Positions 17,301 to 24,773 of a stretch of DNA of 32,799 nt are shown here, piece by piece (positions within the stretch are counted from its first letter, which is position 1; each line of letters begins with the position of its first letter). Origin of the DNA: a virus; the IMG/VR virus record IMGVR_UViG_3300021964_000275, positions 1 through 32,799 of that record; one strand, given 5' to 3'. The translations under genes and the position numbers were made by a program. A model generated the notes under the pieces. The model saw only the letters and a list, made by a program, of their open reading frames with translations. It did no database searches and was not told the DNA's origin.

Positions 17301-18251
17301 ATGACTATTAACTTAGCTGATAATAATCCAAGAAAAGATTACACTGTGAGTGATGGTAACTCACAGACTGTATTTACTATGGAATTTGAGATTTTCGACA
17401 ATGCTGACTTAAATGTCTATGTTGACGGAACGCTTAAAACATTAACTTCAGATTACAAAATATCAGATGATGTTGCAGATGCAAACGCTGGGCATACAAG
17501 CGGCACTGATGGATTTGTTCATTTTACATCAGCAATTACAGCAAGTGGCTCAGACGTTTCTGTTGTTCTTACAAGAGACATAGACCTTAAAAGAACTACT
17601 GACTTTCCTGCATCTGGCGCATTTCAGATTGGTTCACTTAACACAGAACTAGATAAGCTAATTGCTATTGCCGCAGACCTCAATGATGAAATAGGTCGCT
17701 CACTGCGACTAACAGATTATGACTCATCTGTTTCTCTGGTTCTGCCTACTGTAGACAGCAGAAAAGGTAAGGTTCTAGCATTTAACGCAACAACAGGTGC
17801 AGTTGAATCAGGGCCAAGTATAGCAGGAGTAACCACAGTATCAGCACTAGCCGCAGATATTGCAACGCTAGCAGATATTGAAGATGGCACTGTAGCAACA
17901 GATGCTATATCTAACCTTGCCGCAGTGGACAGCGATGTCACAACGCTTGCACCTGTAGCCGCAAACATAAGCACCGTTGCTGGACAAATTAGCCCAACAA
18001 ACAACATATCAGCGGTTGCTGGTGTAGCGGCTAATATTACTACAGTTGCACCTGTCGCATCAGATATTACTACGGTTGCTGGTCAGATTAGTCCGACAAA
18101 CAATATCTCTACTGTTGCAGGGGTAGCTTCTGACATTAGTACGGTAGCTGGTGACAGTGCAGATATTCAACTCTTGGCAGATAACATAGCAACCATTTCA
18201 GCAAAGGAGAATGTGGGCGTTGCAGTAGCAATGGCAATCGCATTAGGATAA
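17301..18251 (+). CDS. tail fiber with T7 gp17-like N-terminal domain
   Basis: 316 aa. The N-terminal 150 residues show the gp17-type tail-attachment domain: DYTVSDGNSQTVFTMEFEIF, DLNVYVDGTLKTL, DLKRTTDFPASGAFQIGSLN, and DEIGRSLRL. The rest is a repetitive rod (ISTVAGQISPTNN, TTVAPVASD) with a 33-residue unit repeated twice. There is no receptor-binding head, so it probably serves as an adaptor on which the following fiber proteins assemble. A GTCGC-N5-GCGAC palindrome at 17695-17709 lies in the conserved GRSLRL codons and may be chance. Confidence 0.85.
   Translation: MTINLADNNPRKDYTVSDGNSQTVFTMEFEIFDNADLNVYVDGTLKTLTSDYKISDDVADANAGHTSGTDGFVHFTSAITASGSDVSVVLTRDIDLKRTTDFPASGAFQIGSLNTELDKLIAIAADLNDEIGRSLRLTDYDSSVSLVLPTVDSRKGKVLAFNATTGAVESGPSIAGVTTVSALAADIATLADIEDGTVATDAISNLAAVDSDVTTLAPVAANISTVAGQISPTNNISAVAGVAANITTVAPVASDITTVAGQISPTNNISTVAGVASDISTVAGDSADIQLLADNIATISAKENVGVAVAMAIALG
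17949..18146 (+). repeat. tandem 99-bp repeat in fiber rod
   Basis: Two units of 99 bp (17949-18047 and 18048-18146) encode 33 residues each, beginning APVAANISTVAGQISPTNN and APVASDITTVAGQISPTNN. DNA identity is lower than protein identity because many third codon positions differ, so the duplication is old and kept by selection on the protein. Such units lengthen a trimeric rod. Confidence 0.85.
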
Positions 18252-18252
18252 C

Positions 18253-18585
18253 ATGGCTAATAATTTTAAAAGAAAACTACAGCGCAATATAGGCACAGCC
18301 CTTACATCTATCAACGCATATACCGTTGCGGCATCAACAGAAGTGACTGTAATTGGGTTAGTTGTTGCCAACACAACATCAAGTCAAGTGCTTGTAGATG
18401 CTACGCTGAATGATGGCAGTAACGAAAACTATCTTGTTAAAGAAGCACCTGTTCCTGCTGGTGGCTCTATTGTCATTGTTGGTGGGGATCAGAAAGTAGT
18501 GCTTGAAACAGGCGATAGCGTTAAAATTAAATCAGATACAGCATCATCAGTAGATGCAATTATGTCTATACTAGAGGTGACTTGA
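18253..18585 (+). CDS. small fiber-region structural protein, 110 aa
   Basis: Beta-rich protein starting MANNFKRKLQRNIGTALTSI, with VIGLVVANTTSSQVLVDATL and VVLETGDSVKIKSDTASSVD. Proteins of this form are found next to fiber genes in many marine phages and are probably virion components (joint or head-tail accessory). No enzymatic motif is seen. It starts one base after the fiber stop; its own stop overlaps the next start (TGATG). Confidence 0.7.
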   Translation: MANNFKRKLQRNIGTALTSINAYTVAASTEVTVIGLVVANTTSSQVLVDATLNDGSNENYLVKEAPVPAGGSIVIVGGDQKVVLETGDSVKIKSDTASSVDAIMSILEVT

Positions 18586-19463
18586 TGGCTTACATAGGCA
18601 ATCCCCCTGCTGATAGATACAGCAAATTAGCAAAGCAAGACCTTACTGGTGATGGTACAGTAGGGCCTTATACGCTTGACTATGCTGTAGGTGGTGTGGC
18701 TGAGATAGAAGTATTTGTGAATAATGTACGCCAAGAGCCAACAACAGCTTATACGGTAGCTGGTGACCAGTTGACTATGACTGGCACAGTGGCAAGCACA
18801 GATGACTTCTATGTGGTATTTCAGGGTAAGGCTATTGCTTCAGGGCAAGTACCTGAGAAGCAGAGCGATGGTAGCTATGTATATCTAGGTAATGTAGACA
18901 TCAACGGTAATGACCTAATCCTAGATGCTGATGCTGACAGCAAGATTGAAGCCAGCACAGATGATACGATTAATATTATTTCTGGCGGTACTATAGGGCT
19001 GACAGTTGATAGCAGTGGGCGTGTGCTTCAGCCTCAAAAAGTTGCTTTTATGGCAAAGATAACAACTAACTTTAATCCAGCCACAGCGTCCAGAACACTA
19101 ATTCCCTTTGCAACAAACAATAGTGCCGACAGAGTTTTTGACTATGGTAGTAATTTTAATAATACAGATAGTAAATTTGTAGCACCTGTAGATGGTTTGT
19201 ATTTCTTTATGGCAAGTGCATATGTAGGCTCACATTCTAGCTCTTATTATCACATTTTAAGATTTGAACTTAATGGCATTGGCCTTGCAGAAGGTTACAG
19301 TATTGCCCAATTTGGCAGTAGCTCACTTGGCTCTCAGCACATTCATTGTTATGTAAATTTGACTGCTGGAGACTCTATAGATTGCCACACACAATCAGGC
19401 GGGGATACTTCTTATGATATTGAATTTAGTAACTCACACTTTAGCGGTCATCTTATAGGATAA
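18585..19463 (+). CDS. tail fiber with C1q/TNF-like C-terminal domain
   Basis: 292 aa. The N-terminal MAYIGNPPADRYSKLAKQDL, then beta-rich modules, is a phage fiber attachment region also used by the protein at 20492 (MAYIG). The C terminus from about residue 150 has the C1q signature order: VAFMAKITTNF, FVAPVDGLYFFMASAYV, LRFELNGIGLAEG, VNLTAGDSIDCHT and the closing FSGHLIG. This fold trimerises and is a likely receptor-binding head. ATG 18585 is preferred to TTG 18582 because GAGG lies 7 bases before it. Confidence 0.82.
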   Translation: MAYIGNPPADRYSKLAKQDLTGDGTVGPYTLDYAVGGVAEIEVFVNNVRQEPTTAYTVAGDQLTMTGTVASTDDFYVVFQGKAIASGQVPEKQSDGSYVYLGNVDINGNDLILDADADSKIEASTDDTINIISGGTIGLTVDSSGRVLQPQKVAFMAKITTNFNPATASRTLIPFATNNSADRVFDYGSNFNNTDSKFVAPVDGLYFFMASAYVGSHSSSYYHILRFELNGIGLAEGYSIAQFGSSSLGSQHIHCYVNLTAGDSIDCHTQSGGDTSYDIEFSNSHFSGHLIG

Positions 19464-19466
19464 ATT

Positions 19467-19691
19467 ATGGCTCATTATAAAAACATTTGTATAGCAGAAT
19501 CTAATCCTTCTATTGAGGCTACAGCCGAAGCTATCTTAGCCGCAACCGATTGGACACAGCTACCAGATAGCGGCCTGACAGCAGATTGCGTGACAGCTTT
19601 TGCTACCTATCGTGCAAGCATCCGCACTATCAGACAGACAAATCCAGATAACCCTACTTGGCCTGATGCGCCTACAGAGGAGTGGTCATAA
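19467..19691 (+). CDS. tail fiber assembly chaperone-like protein, copy 1
   Basis: 74 aa with AILAATDWTQLPDSGLTADC, then FATYRASIRTIRQTNPDNPTW and PTEEWS. This is the phage tail assembly chaperone pattern (TDWTQLPD...YR..LR......WP..P) of proteins encoded directly after fiber genes. A close paralogue lies at 22257 and a divergent one at 20290. It probably helps fold or attach the fiber encoded just upstream. The stop overlaps the next start (TAATG). Confidence 0.75.
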   Translation: MAHYKNICIAESNPSIEATAEAILAATDWTQLPDSGLTADCVTAFATYRASIRTIRQTNPDNPTWPDAPTEEWS

Positions 19692-20284
19692 TGGCTTTAT
19701 CTAAAATACAATCTGAAAGCATGAACCTCGCTGATACCTTTGCGTTTACTGGCACAGTAAGTGGGGCTGGTAGCAATATCAAAGAACAGCTTGTGATGCT
19801 TTGCGATGGTAATGACTATACAGTTTCAAGTGGCACATATACATCAACAAATGTAACTGCTTTTCAAGAGCCAACACAAACCTATTCAGATGTAAATGGT
19901 TCTAGCATATCATATACACCACCAAGCGGTTCAGTTTGTGTTCTTTATGAGTTTATATTTCAGTATGGCTGGCAAGATGTTCATGCAATTAACAATTTTA
20001 GATTTTATATAGATAGTGACGAAGTTACTAATCAAAGAACTGTAATTTCAGGTAATAGTAATCCTCATCAATATGTAAGTTTAAGGTATGTAATACCTAT
20101 TGGCGGTACAGCAAGTACAGCGACAGGTAGACAGGCAACTTGGACTACTGCAAAAACACTTAAACTGACATCTAGGGGATATACTTCCACCAATGATGGT
20201 AGACTTTTTAATTCTAAGTATTGGGATGGTGCAGGGGCTAACATATTTAACCAACCAAAAATGATTGTTACAGCTTACGGATAA
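19691..20284 (+). CDS. tail fiber/receptor-binding protein, 197 aa
   Basis: Starts MALSKIQSESMNLADTFAFT (then GTVSG), a conserved N terminus of short marine phage fibers. The remainder is beta-rich with aromatic, variable segments and ends MIVTAYG, as receptor-binding tips do. ATG 19691 follows GAGGAG (19677-19682) at 8-base spacing and overlaps the chaperone stop. It is followed after 5 bases by a chaperone-like gene, making the second fiber/chaperone cassette. Confidence 0.72.
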   Translation: MALSKIQSESMNLADTFAFTGTVSGAGSNIKEQLVMLCDGNDYTVSSGTYTSTNVTAFQEPTQTYSDVNGSSISYTPPSGSVCVLYEFIFQYGWQDVHAINNFRFYIDSDEVTNQRTVISGNSNPHQYVSLRYVIPIGGTASTATGRQATWTTAKTLKLTSRGYTSTNDGRLFNSKYWDGAGANIFNQPKMIVTAYG

Positions 20285-20289
20285 TAAAA

Positions 20290-20481
20290 ATGACTGACAC
20301 AGCAGAAGAAAAATTGGAACAGTTGCGTGTTACTAGAGATGTTCTTTTGTCAAATACGGATGTGTGGGCATTATCTGACCGCACTATGACACAGGCACAG
20401 ATAGATTACCGTCAAGCACTGCGTGACATTACAGACAATGCCACATCACTAGATGATGTAACTTGGCCTACAAAGCCGTAA
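20290..20481 (+). CDS. tail fiber assembly chaperone-like protein, copy 2
   Basis: 63 aa with EQLRVTRDVLLSNTDVWALS, QAQIDYRQALRDITDN and DDVTWPTKP. It follows the same layout as the proteins at 19467 and 22257 but is clearly divergent and lacks the EEWS end. YRQALRDIT and WP-x-x-P are the hallmarks of the chaperone family. It probably serves the fiber encoded at 19691. Confidence 0.75.
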   Translation: MTDTAEEKLEQLRVTRDVLLSNTDVWALSDRTMTQAQIDYRQALRDITDNATSLDDVTWPTKP

Positions 20482-20491
20482 GGAGTAACAG

Positions 20492-21661
20492 ATGGCATAC
20501 ATAGGAAAGTCTCCTAGTGGAACAGGCGTAAGACAACGCTATTACTTCACAGCTACTGGCGGTGAAACCAGCTTGTCTGGCACTGATGATAACGGCCTGA
20601 CACTATCCTATACAGATGGTGCATATGTAGATGTTCTGCTTAACGGCATTGAGTTGGTGGCAGGAACTGACTACAACACCAGCACTGCTAACACGATTGC
20701 AGGACTAGCGGCACTAGCGGCTAGTGATGTTGTGACTGTGACTGTGTATGACATCTTTACGGTGGCTGATACTGTGTCTGCTAAAGATGGTGGTACATTC
20801 TCAGGTAATGTTGTGATGAACGCTGACCTGACCATTGACACAGATACTCTGTATGTTGACAGCACAAATGATAGGGTTGGCATCGGCACTACTAGCCCTT
20901 CTTGGGATGTACATGCTTATGCTCAAAGTGGCTCACAAACCTCTACATTTGAAGCAGAATCAGGCAATGTAACTGTGCGATTTACATCTGGTGACGGTGA
21001 CCGTTCTCAGATGTTGTTTGGCGACCAAACCAACGACACGATAAGCATCATTAGGCATGAAAACGCTGACAATTCACTTCAGTTTTATACTGAAGCCACT
21101 AAACGCATGGAAATTAACAGCTATGGCAATTTTCTATTAGGTGCAAATTACATTTCTACTGGTACTAAACTGAATGTACAATCAGATGATAGTTTTCGTG
21201 CTTCAGACATATATCGCTCAACATCTACCTCAACAAGCCATATAGCAAATTTCTATTCTGATGTTAGTGGCACACAAACTTTACAGCAAGTGATGGAAGC
21301 TAGTGGTGACATTGAAAGTAGAACATCTAGTTTAACTGGTACATCTGACCGCACACTTAAAGAAAACATTGTTGATGCTACGGCTCAATGGGATGACATA
21401 AAGGCTCTGGATTTCAAAAACTTTAATTTTATTGGTGAGCCAGACAGGACAATGCTTGGGGTTATTGCTCAAGATGTGCAAGCGGCTGGTATGACAGGCT
21501 TGGTTAAAACCAATCAAGAAACAGGTAAATTATCTGTAAAATATTCAGTAATGTTTATGAAAGCTGTTATTGCACTGCAAGAAGCTATGACCAAGATTGA
21601 AACGCTGGAGACAGAAATGACCGCACTAGAAGCTAGAGTTACAGCATTGGAGACAGCATAA
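20492..21661 (+). CDS. tail fiber with S74 intramolecular chaperone
   Basis: 389 aa. The N terminus MAYIGKSPSGTGVRQRYYF matches the attachment type of the protein at 18585. The middle has fiber repeats (LYVDSTNDRVGIGTTSP). From about residue 285, SDRTLKENI, DIKALDFKNFNFI, LGVIAQDVQAAG, VKYSVMFMKAVIALQEAM and a terminal coiled coil form a Peptidase_S74 domain, which trimerises the fiber and then cuts itself off. S285 and K290 are the expected active-site residues. A good ribosome-binding site (AAGGAG) precedes it. Confidence 0.9.
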   Translation: MAYIGKSPSGTGVRQRYYFTATGGETSLSGTDDNGLTLSYTDGAYVDVLLNGIELVAGTDYNTSTANTIAGLAALAASDVVTVTVYDIFTVADTVSAKDGGTFSGNVVMNADLTIDTDTLYVDSTNDRVGIGTTSPSWDVHAYAQSGSQTSTFEAESGNVTVRFTSGDGDRSQMLFGDQTNDTISIIRHENADNSLQFYTEATKRMEINSYGNFLLGANYISTGTKLNVQSDDSFRASDIYRSTSTSTSHIANFYSDVSGTQTLQQVMEASGDIESRTSSLTGTSDRTLKENIVDATAQWDDIKALDFKNFNFIGEPDRTMLGVIAQDVQAAGMTGLVKTNQETGKLSVKYSVMFMKAVIALQEAMTKIETLETEMTALEARVTALETA

Positions 21662-22254
21662 TGAGCAGAGCAAGAGACTTAGCAGATTTGGTTGGTGGTT
21701 CTGTACCAGTACTAACACGCAAATACTATGACGTGGTAAATGTAGCTACTTCTAACAAAGCTGAGTTTACTAGCATACCCAGCAACGCAAAAAGGATTGT
21801 TATTGAGTTTATTGATGTTGGAACAGATGTAGGCATTGCCGCAGGAACACTTGCAGGATTGGTTTCAGTAGGTGGCACTTATATTACAACAGGATATGAT
21901 GGTTTAGGACACTATTCTGGCTTTAATAATGCTAATAGTACGGAAATTAGAATGGCTGAAACTTCTAGCATAGGAGACAACATTCGTGTTTATTATTGGG
22001 ATGCCAACGACAATAGAAGAACAGACGGTAGGCTTAGTATAGACCTTATAGATTCTTCTACTTATTTGTATAAAATGGAATTGATTGGTTTTACAATGTT
22101 AAATGGCGACAATAATCCAACAGGGATTACGTCAGGTAGTATTTATTCAAGTGCATTTATAGATTTGAGTGGGCCTATTGATAAAGTAAAAATAGAATTA
22201 GATGGTGCTGGTTCGATAGATCACGGTTCAGCAATAGCATATTACGAGATTTGA
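21661..22254 (+). CDS. tail fiber tip protein, 197 aa
   Basis: Starts MSRARDLADLVGGSVPVLTR, a short N-terminal attachment motif found on many marine phage fiber proteins, followed by a beta-rich domain (KRIVIEFIDVGTDVG ... IRVYYWDANDNRR) and an end in AIAYYEI. It may form the exchangeable tip. The start overlaps the stop of the S74 fiber (TAATG). No enzymatic motif is seen. Confidence 0.7.
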   Translation: MSRARDLADLVGGSVPVLTRKYYDVVNVATSNKAEFTSIPSNAKRIVIEFIDVGTDVGIAAGTLAGLVSVGGTYITTGYDGLGHYSGFNNANSTEIRMAETSSIGDNIRVYYWDANDNRRTDGRLSIDLIDSSTYLYKMELIGFTMLNGDNNPTGITSGSIYSSAFIDLSGPIDKVKIELDGAGSIDHGSAIAYYEI

Positions 22255-22256
22255 AA

Positions 22257-22469
22257 ATGAACATTACTCAAATTATATCAATGCACGACACAAAACAAGC
22301 GGCTGAAATGATACTTAAAGAAACCGACTGGACACAGATTCCTAATAATGGTTTGACCACTTCTTGTGTAACTGCTTTTGAAACTTACAGAGACAGTGTG
22401 CGAACAATTAGGCAAACTGTTCCAGACAATCCAACATGGCCTACTATACCAACAGAGGAATGGTCGTAA
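22257..22469 (+). CDS. tail fiber assembly chaperone-like protein, copy 3
   Basis: 70 aa. Its core (ETDWTQIPNNGLTTSCVTAF, ETYRDSVRTIRQTVPDNPTW, PTEEWS) is nearly the same as the protein at 19467, while the N terminus differs. This shows duplication of a chaperone gene with its fiber. ATG 22257 is preferred to TTG 22251. The stop overlaps the next start (TAATG), linking the fiber region to the lysis region. Confidence 0.75.
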   Translation: MNITQIISMHDTKQAAEMILKETDWTQIPNNGLTTSCVTAFETYRDSVRTIRQTVPDNPTWPTIPTEEWS

Positions 22470-22630
22470 TGGACAACAACATTACAGACACAGCGATTGT
22501 AGCAAGCGCAATATCAGCACCAGTCTGGTTGCAGGAAGTAAACCTATTGGCTGGTATTATGTTTGCTGTAGTCGGTACTATGATTGGTTTAGTGCGTCTA
22601 TACTATATGATTAAAGACAGAGGTAAGTAA
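22469..22630 (+). CDS. small membrane protein, holin candidate, 53 aa
   Basis: One predicted transmembrane helix at about residues 26-48 (VNLLAGIMFAVVGTMIGLVR), a short N terminus with SAPVWLQ and a basic C terminus (KDRGK). Size and place at the head of the lysis cluster suggest a holin or pinholin, but the 3TM holin at 23466 competes for that role. The start is coupled by TAATG with GAGGAA upstream. Confidence 0.6.
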   Translation: MDNNITDTAIVASAISAPVWLQEVNLLAGIMFAVVGTMIGLVRLYYMIKDRGK

Positions 22631-23064
22631 TGTTAGCGGAGATAGCCGCCGCCAATGCCGCATTTGCAGTAATTAAGACGGCTATCCAGAACGGCAGAGA
22701 GATTGCCGATGTAGCACATAAGGTAGGTGAATATGTTAATGCTACTGAAGACCTACGCAAACTGGGTGAAAGAAAGAAGCACAAAGGTCGCACTGACCTT
22801 GAGGAGTTTCTTCACCTTGAAAAACTCAAACAACAAGAAGAAGAACTAAAGCAATGGATGATATATGCTGGTCGTCCAAACCTGTGGTCTGACTGGCAGA
22901 AGTTTCAGGCTAATGCAAGGAAAGCTAGGCTAGAAGCAAAGGAAGCAGAGCGTAAACGAATCAAGAAGATAGTTGAGATGACTGCGTTAGGCATATGTAT
23001 TGTTCTTTGTATAGCCGCAGTTGTTCTTTTATTCTGGTGGATAATGTATCTGAAGGGGTTGTAG
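22630..23064 (+). CDS. coiled-coil protein with C-terminal membrane anchor, 144 aa
   Basis: Begins MLAEIAAANAAFAVIKTAIQ; contains a highly charged region (DLEEFLHLEKLKQQEEELKQ) with YAGRPNLWSDWQKFQ, and ends with a strong transmembrane helix (ALGICIVLCIAAVVLLFWWI). This is a recurrent protein of marine podoviruses, function unknown. With the tail anchor and its place among holin and endolysin genes it may belong to the lysis system, for example in a spanin-like role; that is inference. Start coupled by TAATG. Confidence 0.68.
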   Translation: MLAEIAAANAAFAVIKTAIQNGREIADVAHKVGEYVNATEDLRKLGERKKHKGRTDLEEFLHLEKLKQQEEELKQWMIYAGRPNLWSDWQKFQANARKARLEAKEAERKRIKKIVEMTALGICIVLCIAAVVLLFWWIMYLKGL

Positions 23065-23268
23065 ATGGAAGTTACTATGGAAAGATTTTTGGCTTGGAAG
23101 ATACTGCCAAGAGCAATGATGCTGGTAATGACAATCATGTATATCAGAGTGATTGAATGGGGCATCTCTCTTGATGATTTGTCTACTCAGCAAAGCGCAA
23201 TGATTTCTGTCGTTTCTGGGGCGATGACAGGAACAATAGCCGTGTGGTTAAATTCGGAAAAGAAATAG
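23065..23268 (+). CDS. two-helix membrane protein, 67 aa
   Basis: Two hydrophobic helices (LPRAMMLVMTIMYIRVIEW and MISVVSGAMTGTIAVWL) joined by a loop with DDLSTQQSA. A similar protein is common in marine phage lysis regions and may be a holin or holin partner. It starts directly after the upstream TAG; its own TAG overlaps the next GTG start. No enzymatic motif. Confidence 0.65.
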   Translation: MEVTMERFLAWKILPRAMMLVMTIMYIRVIEWGISLDDLSTQQSAMISVVSGAMTGTIAVWLNSEKK

Positions 23269-23465
23269 TGCAAAAGCAGATTATTACTGGCCTGATGGCT
23301 CTTATCATTGCTTTGGCTGGTTGGAACTTAAAGACAACCTATGACCTTTCATTAGCGGTAAATGGTATGCAAGTCAGCCATGCTGACAAGGAAGCCATAC
23401 AAGATATGAAGATGGCTATTCAGAGGTTAGAGATTATCTTGTTAGATGACGCATTGGAGAAGTAG
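23268..23465 (+). CDS. N-terminally anchored small protein, 65 aa
   Basis: Start GTG 23268 overlaps the previous stop (TAGTG) and follows GGAAAAG; an earlier GTG at 23244 has less support. One N-terminal transmembrane helix (IITGLMALIIALAGWNLKTT) is followed by a helical, amphipathic tail (AIQDMKMAIQRLEIILLDDA). The topology, a membrane anchor plus a periplasmic helix, resembles inner-membrane spanins, but the protein is short. The exact role is unknown. Confidence 0.6.
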   Translation: MQKQIITGLMALIIALAGWNLKTTYDLSLAVNGMQVSHADKEAIQDMKMAIQRLEIILLDDALEK

Positions 23466-23861
23466 ATGATACAAGCATTAATAGCACCAGCTACAGAACT
23501 GCTGGGTAAGTTTATAGAAGACAAGGATCAGAAAGCTAAGTTAGCACATGAGATTGCTACGATGGCAGAGCGTCATGCACAGGAACTAGCAAAGGCTCAG
23601 ATTTCTGTGAACATGGAAGAAGCCAAGTCAAAGAATATTTTTATAGCTGGATGGAGGCCTTTCGTTGGATGGACGTGTGGACTTGCTTTGTTTGTGCATT
23701 TTCTTGCTATTCCTATTGCTGATGTGGTGACAGCTTACTTAGGCTATGAGCCACCAGCATATCCTGCTTTTGACATGGATACGCTGATGACTGTTTTGCT
23801 TGGGATGCTTGGTCTTGGTGGGCTAAGAACCTATGAAAAACAAAAAGGATTAACAAAATGA
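23466..23861 (+). CDS. 3TM-type holin (GTA holin family)
   Basis: 131 aa. An N-terminal charged helix ends with AQISVNMEEAKSKNIFIAGW followed by RPFVGWTCGLALFVHFLAIP, and the C terminus has VLLGMLGLGGLRTYEKQKG. EAKS...WRPF-GW and LLG-LGGLRT-EK are the signature of the Holin_3TM family also found in gene transfer agents. It probably permeabilises or depolarises the inner membrane to release the endolysin. It shares ATGA with the endolysin start. Confidence 0.85.
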   Translation: MIQALIAPATELLGKFIEDKDQKAKLAHEIATMAERHAQELAKAQISVNMEEAKSKNIFIAGWRPFVGWTCGLALFVHFLAIPIADVVTAYLGYEPPAYPAFDMDTLMTVLLGMLGLGGLRTYEKQKGLTK

Positions 23862-24307
23862 AATTGTCACCTCATTTTAGTTTAGAAGAATTAGTAAAGA
23901 GCCAGACCGCTACAAGGAAAGGTATTCCTAATTCGCCTTCAGAAGCTCATACAGAGGCATTGCGTCTTTTGTGTATGAACATACTAGAACCAGTCAGAAC
24001 GCAGTATAGCATACCTTTTAGCCCCAGCAGTGGGTATCGCAGTGCTGAGTTATGCATTGCTATTGGTAGTAGTGTAAGTTCTCAACATGCTAATGGTGAG
24101 GCGGCTGACTTTGAAGTTCCTAGCATACCTAACTTTGAAGTTGCTGGCTGGATTGCTGGTAATCTGGATTTTGACCAGTTAATTCTTGAGCATTATGAGG
24201 GTGGAAATACTGGCTGGATACATTGCAGTTACAAAGTTGAAGGTAATCGTAAAGAAGTTTTAACCTTTGACAGAAAGCATAAATATCGTAAAGGTCTTAT
24301 TGCTTAA
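23858..24307 (+). CDS. endolysin, M15-type peptidase
   Basis: 149 aa. SGYRS (58-62), SQHANG with H77, AADFE with D84 and WIHCS with H122 give the H-D-H zinc triad of Peptidase_M15_3-type D,D-carboxypeptidases that cut peptidoglycan cross-links. The usual Asn after GYRS-x-x-L is Cys here (C66). No signal peptide is seen, so a holin is needed for release. Its last 11 bases overlap the end of the leftward gene at 24297, with no terminator between the two directions. Confidence 0.88.
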   Translation: MKLSPHFSLEELVKSQTATRKGIPNSPSEAHTEALRLLCMNILEPVRTQYSIPFSPSSGYRSAELCIAIGSSVSSQHANGEAADFEVPSIPNFEVAGWIAGNLDFDQLILEHYEGGNTGWIHCSYKVEGNRKEVLTFDRKHKYRKGLIA

Positions 24308-24530
24308 TTCTTGTTGGCTTTAATGTATAGCCTAGATAATTAAGTGCCGCTTCTAAGTCATTGATTCTTGGATTGTATCTTGTGCGCCAGTTTCTTAGCG
24401 TATCTCTATGCAATCCTACACGCTCTGCTAAATCATAATGACAAACTTTTTGTCTGTACATTTCTTCAAATAAAAACCGCACATTAGGTTCATTAGTTTT
24501 TATTTCTGGGCTGTACCTGAACTTCTTCAA
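24297..24530 (-). CDS. small HTH (Cro/CI-like) protein, 77 aa
   Basis: Helix-turn-helix around YDLAERVGLHRDTLRNWRTR followed by INDLEAALNYLGYTL, the layout of XRE-family DNA-binding proteins. The start is TTG 24530, overlapping the upstream gene by 38 bases; no strong ribosome-binding site is visible, and ATG 24461 would keep the HTH but trim the N terminus. It lies beyond the early operon terminator, so it is expressed by read-through or separately. Its target is unknown; the palindromes described here are candidates. Confidence 0.68.
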   Translation of the reverse strand: MKKFRYSPEIKTNEPNVRFLFEEMYRQKVCHYDLAERVGLHRDTLRNWRTRYNPRINDLEAALNYLGYTLKPTRIKQ

Positions 24531-24720
24531 TGTCTATTACCTCATGTTCTAATACTTTGTATCTACTCATAGACTTGGTTCTATTAGTTACTCTTTCCAT
24601 TGCTAACTCTTTGGCTTCTTTTTTATCTAAAGCCTTAACGGTTATGCATCTTTCTACTGTAGTTTCTACCCATACATGAAATGTGCTTGCTTTATGCCGA
24701 TGTTTGGTTTGTATTCTCAT
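24493..24720 (-). CDS. small basic protein of unknown function, 75 aa
   Basis: Begins MRIQTKHRHKASTFHVWVET, with TVKALDKKEAKELAMERVTN and an acidic end (EHEVIDIEEVQVQ). The ATG is preceded by CGGAGA, 10 bases after the U-run of the terminator at 24734. No family is recognised. The alternation of beta-like and helical segments suggests a small alpha/beta fold, similar in type to the protein at 29093. Confidence 0.6.
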   Translation of the reverse strand: MRIQTKHRHKASTFHVWVETTVERCITVKALDKKEAKELAMERVTNRTKSMSRYKVLEHEVIDIEEVQVQPRNKN

Positions 24721-24733
24721 AATTTTCTCCGTT

Positions 24734-24771
24734 AAAAAAAGCGTATCTGCGGAGGAAACACACAGATACGC
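24734..24771 (-). terminator. rho-independent terminator of the early operon
   Basis: Read leftward: GCGTATCTG, a 13-base loop, CAGATACGC, then seven Ts (A run 24734-24740 on the top strand). The stem is a perfect 9 bp. It lies 39 bases after the stop of the SSB-like gene and directly after the hairpin at 24774-24806. It ends the long leftward operon; the two small genes beyond it must depend on read-through or another promoter. Confidence 0.88.
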
Positions 24772-24773
24772 TC

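Noticed and set aside
17695-17709. GTCGC-TCACT-GCGAC in the fiber gene as an operator
   Set aside because: It encodes the conserved GRSLRL of the fiber attachment domain, so coding constraint can explain it; kept only as a copy of the motif, not as a regulatory feature.
22787-22805. AAGGTC-GCACT-GACCTT palindrome in the coiled-coil membrane protein gene
   Set aside because: Unrelated arms and single occurrence in coding sequence; no evidence of function.
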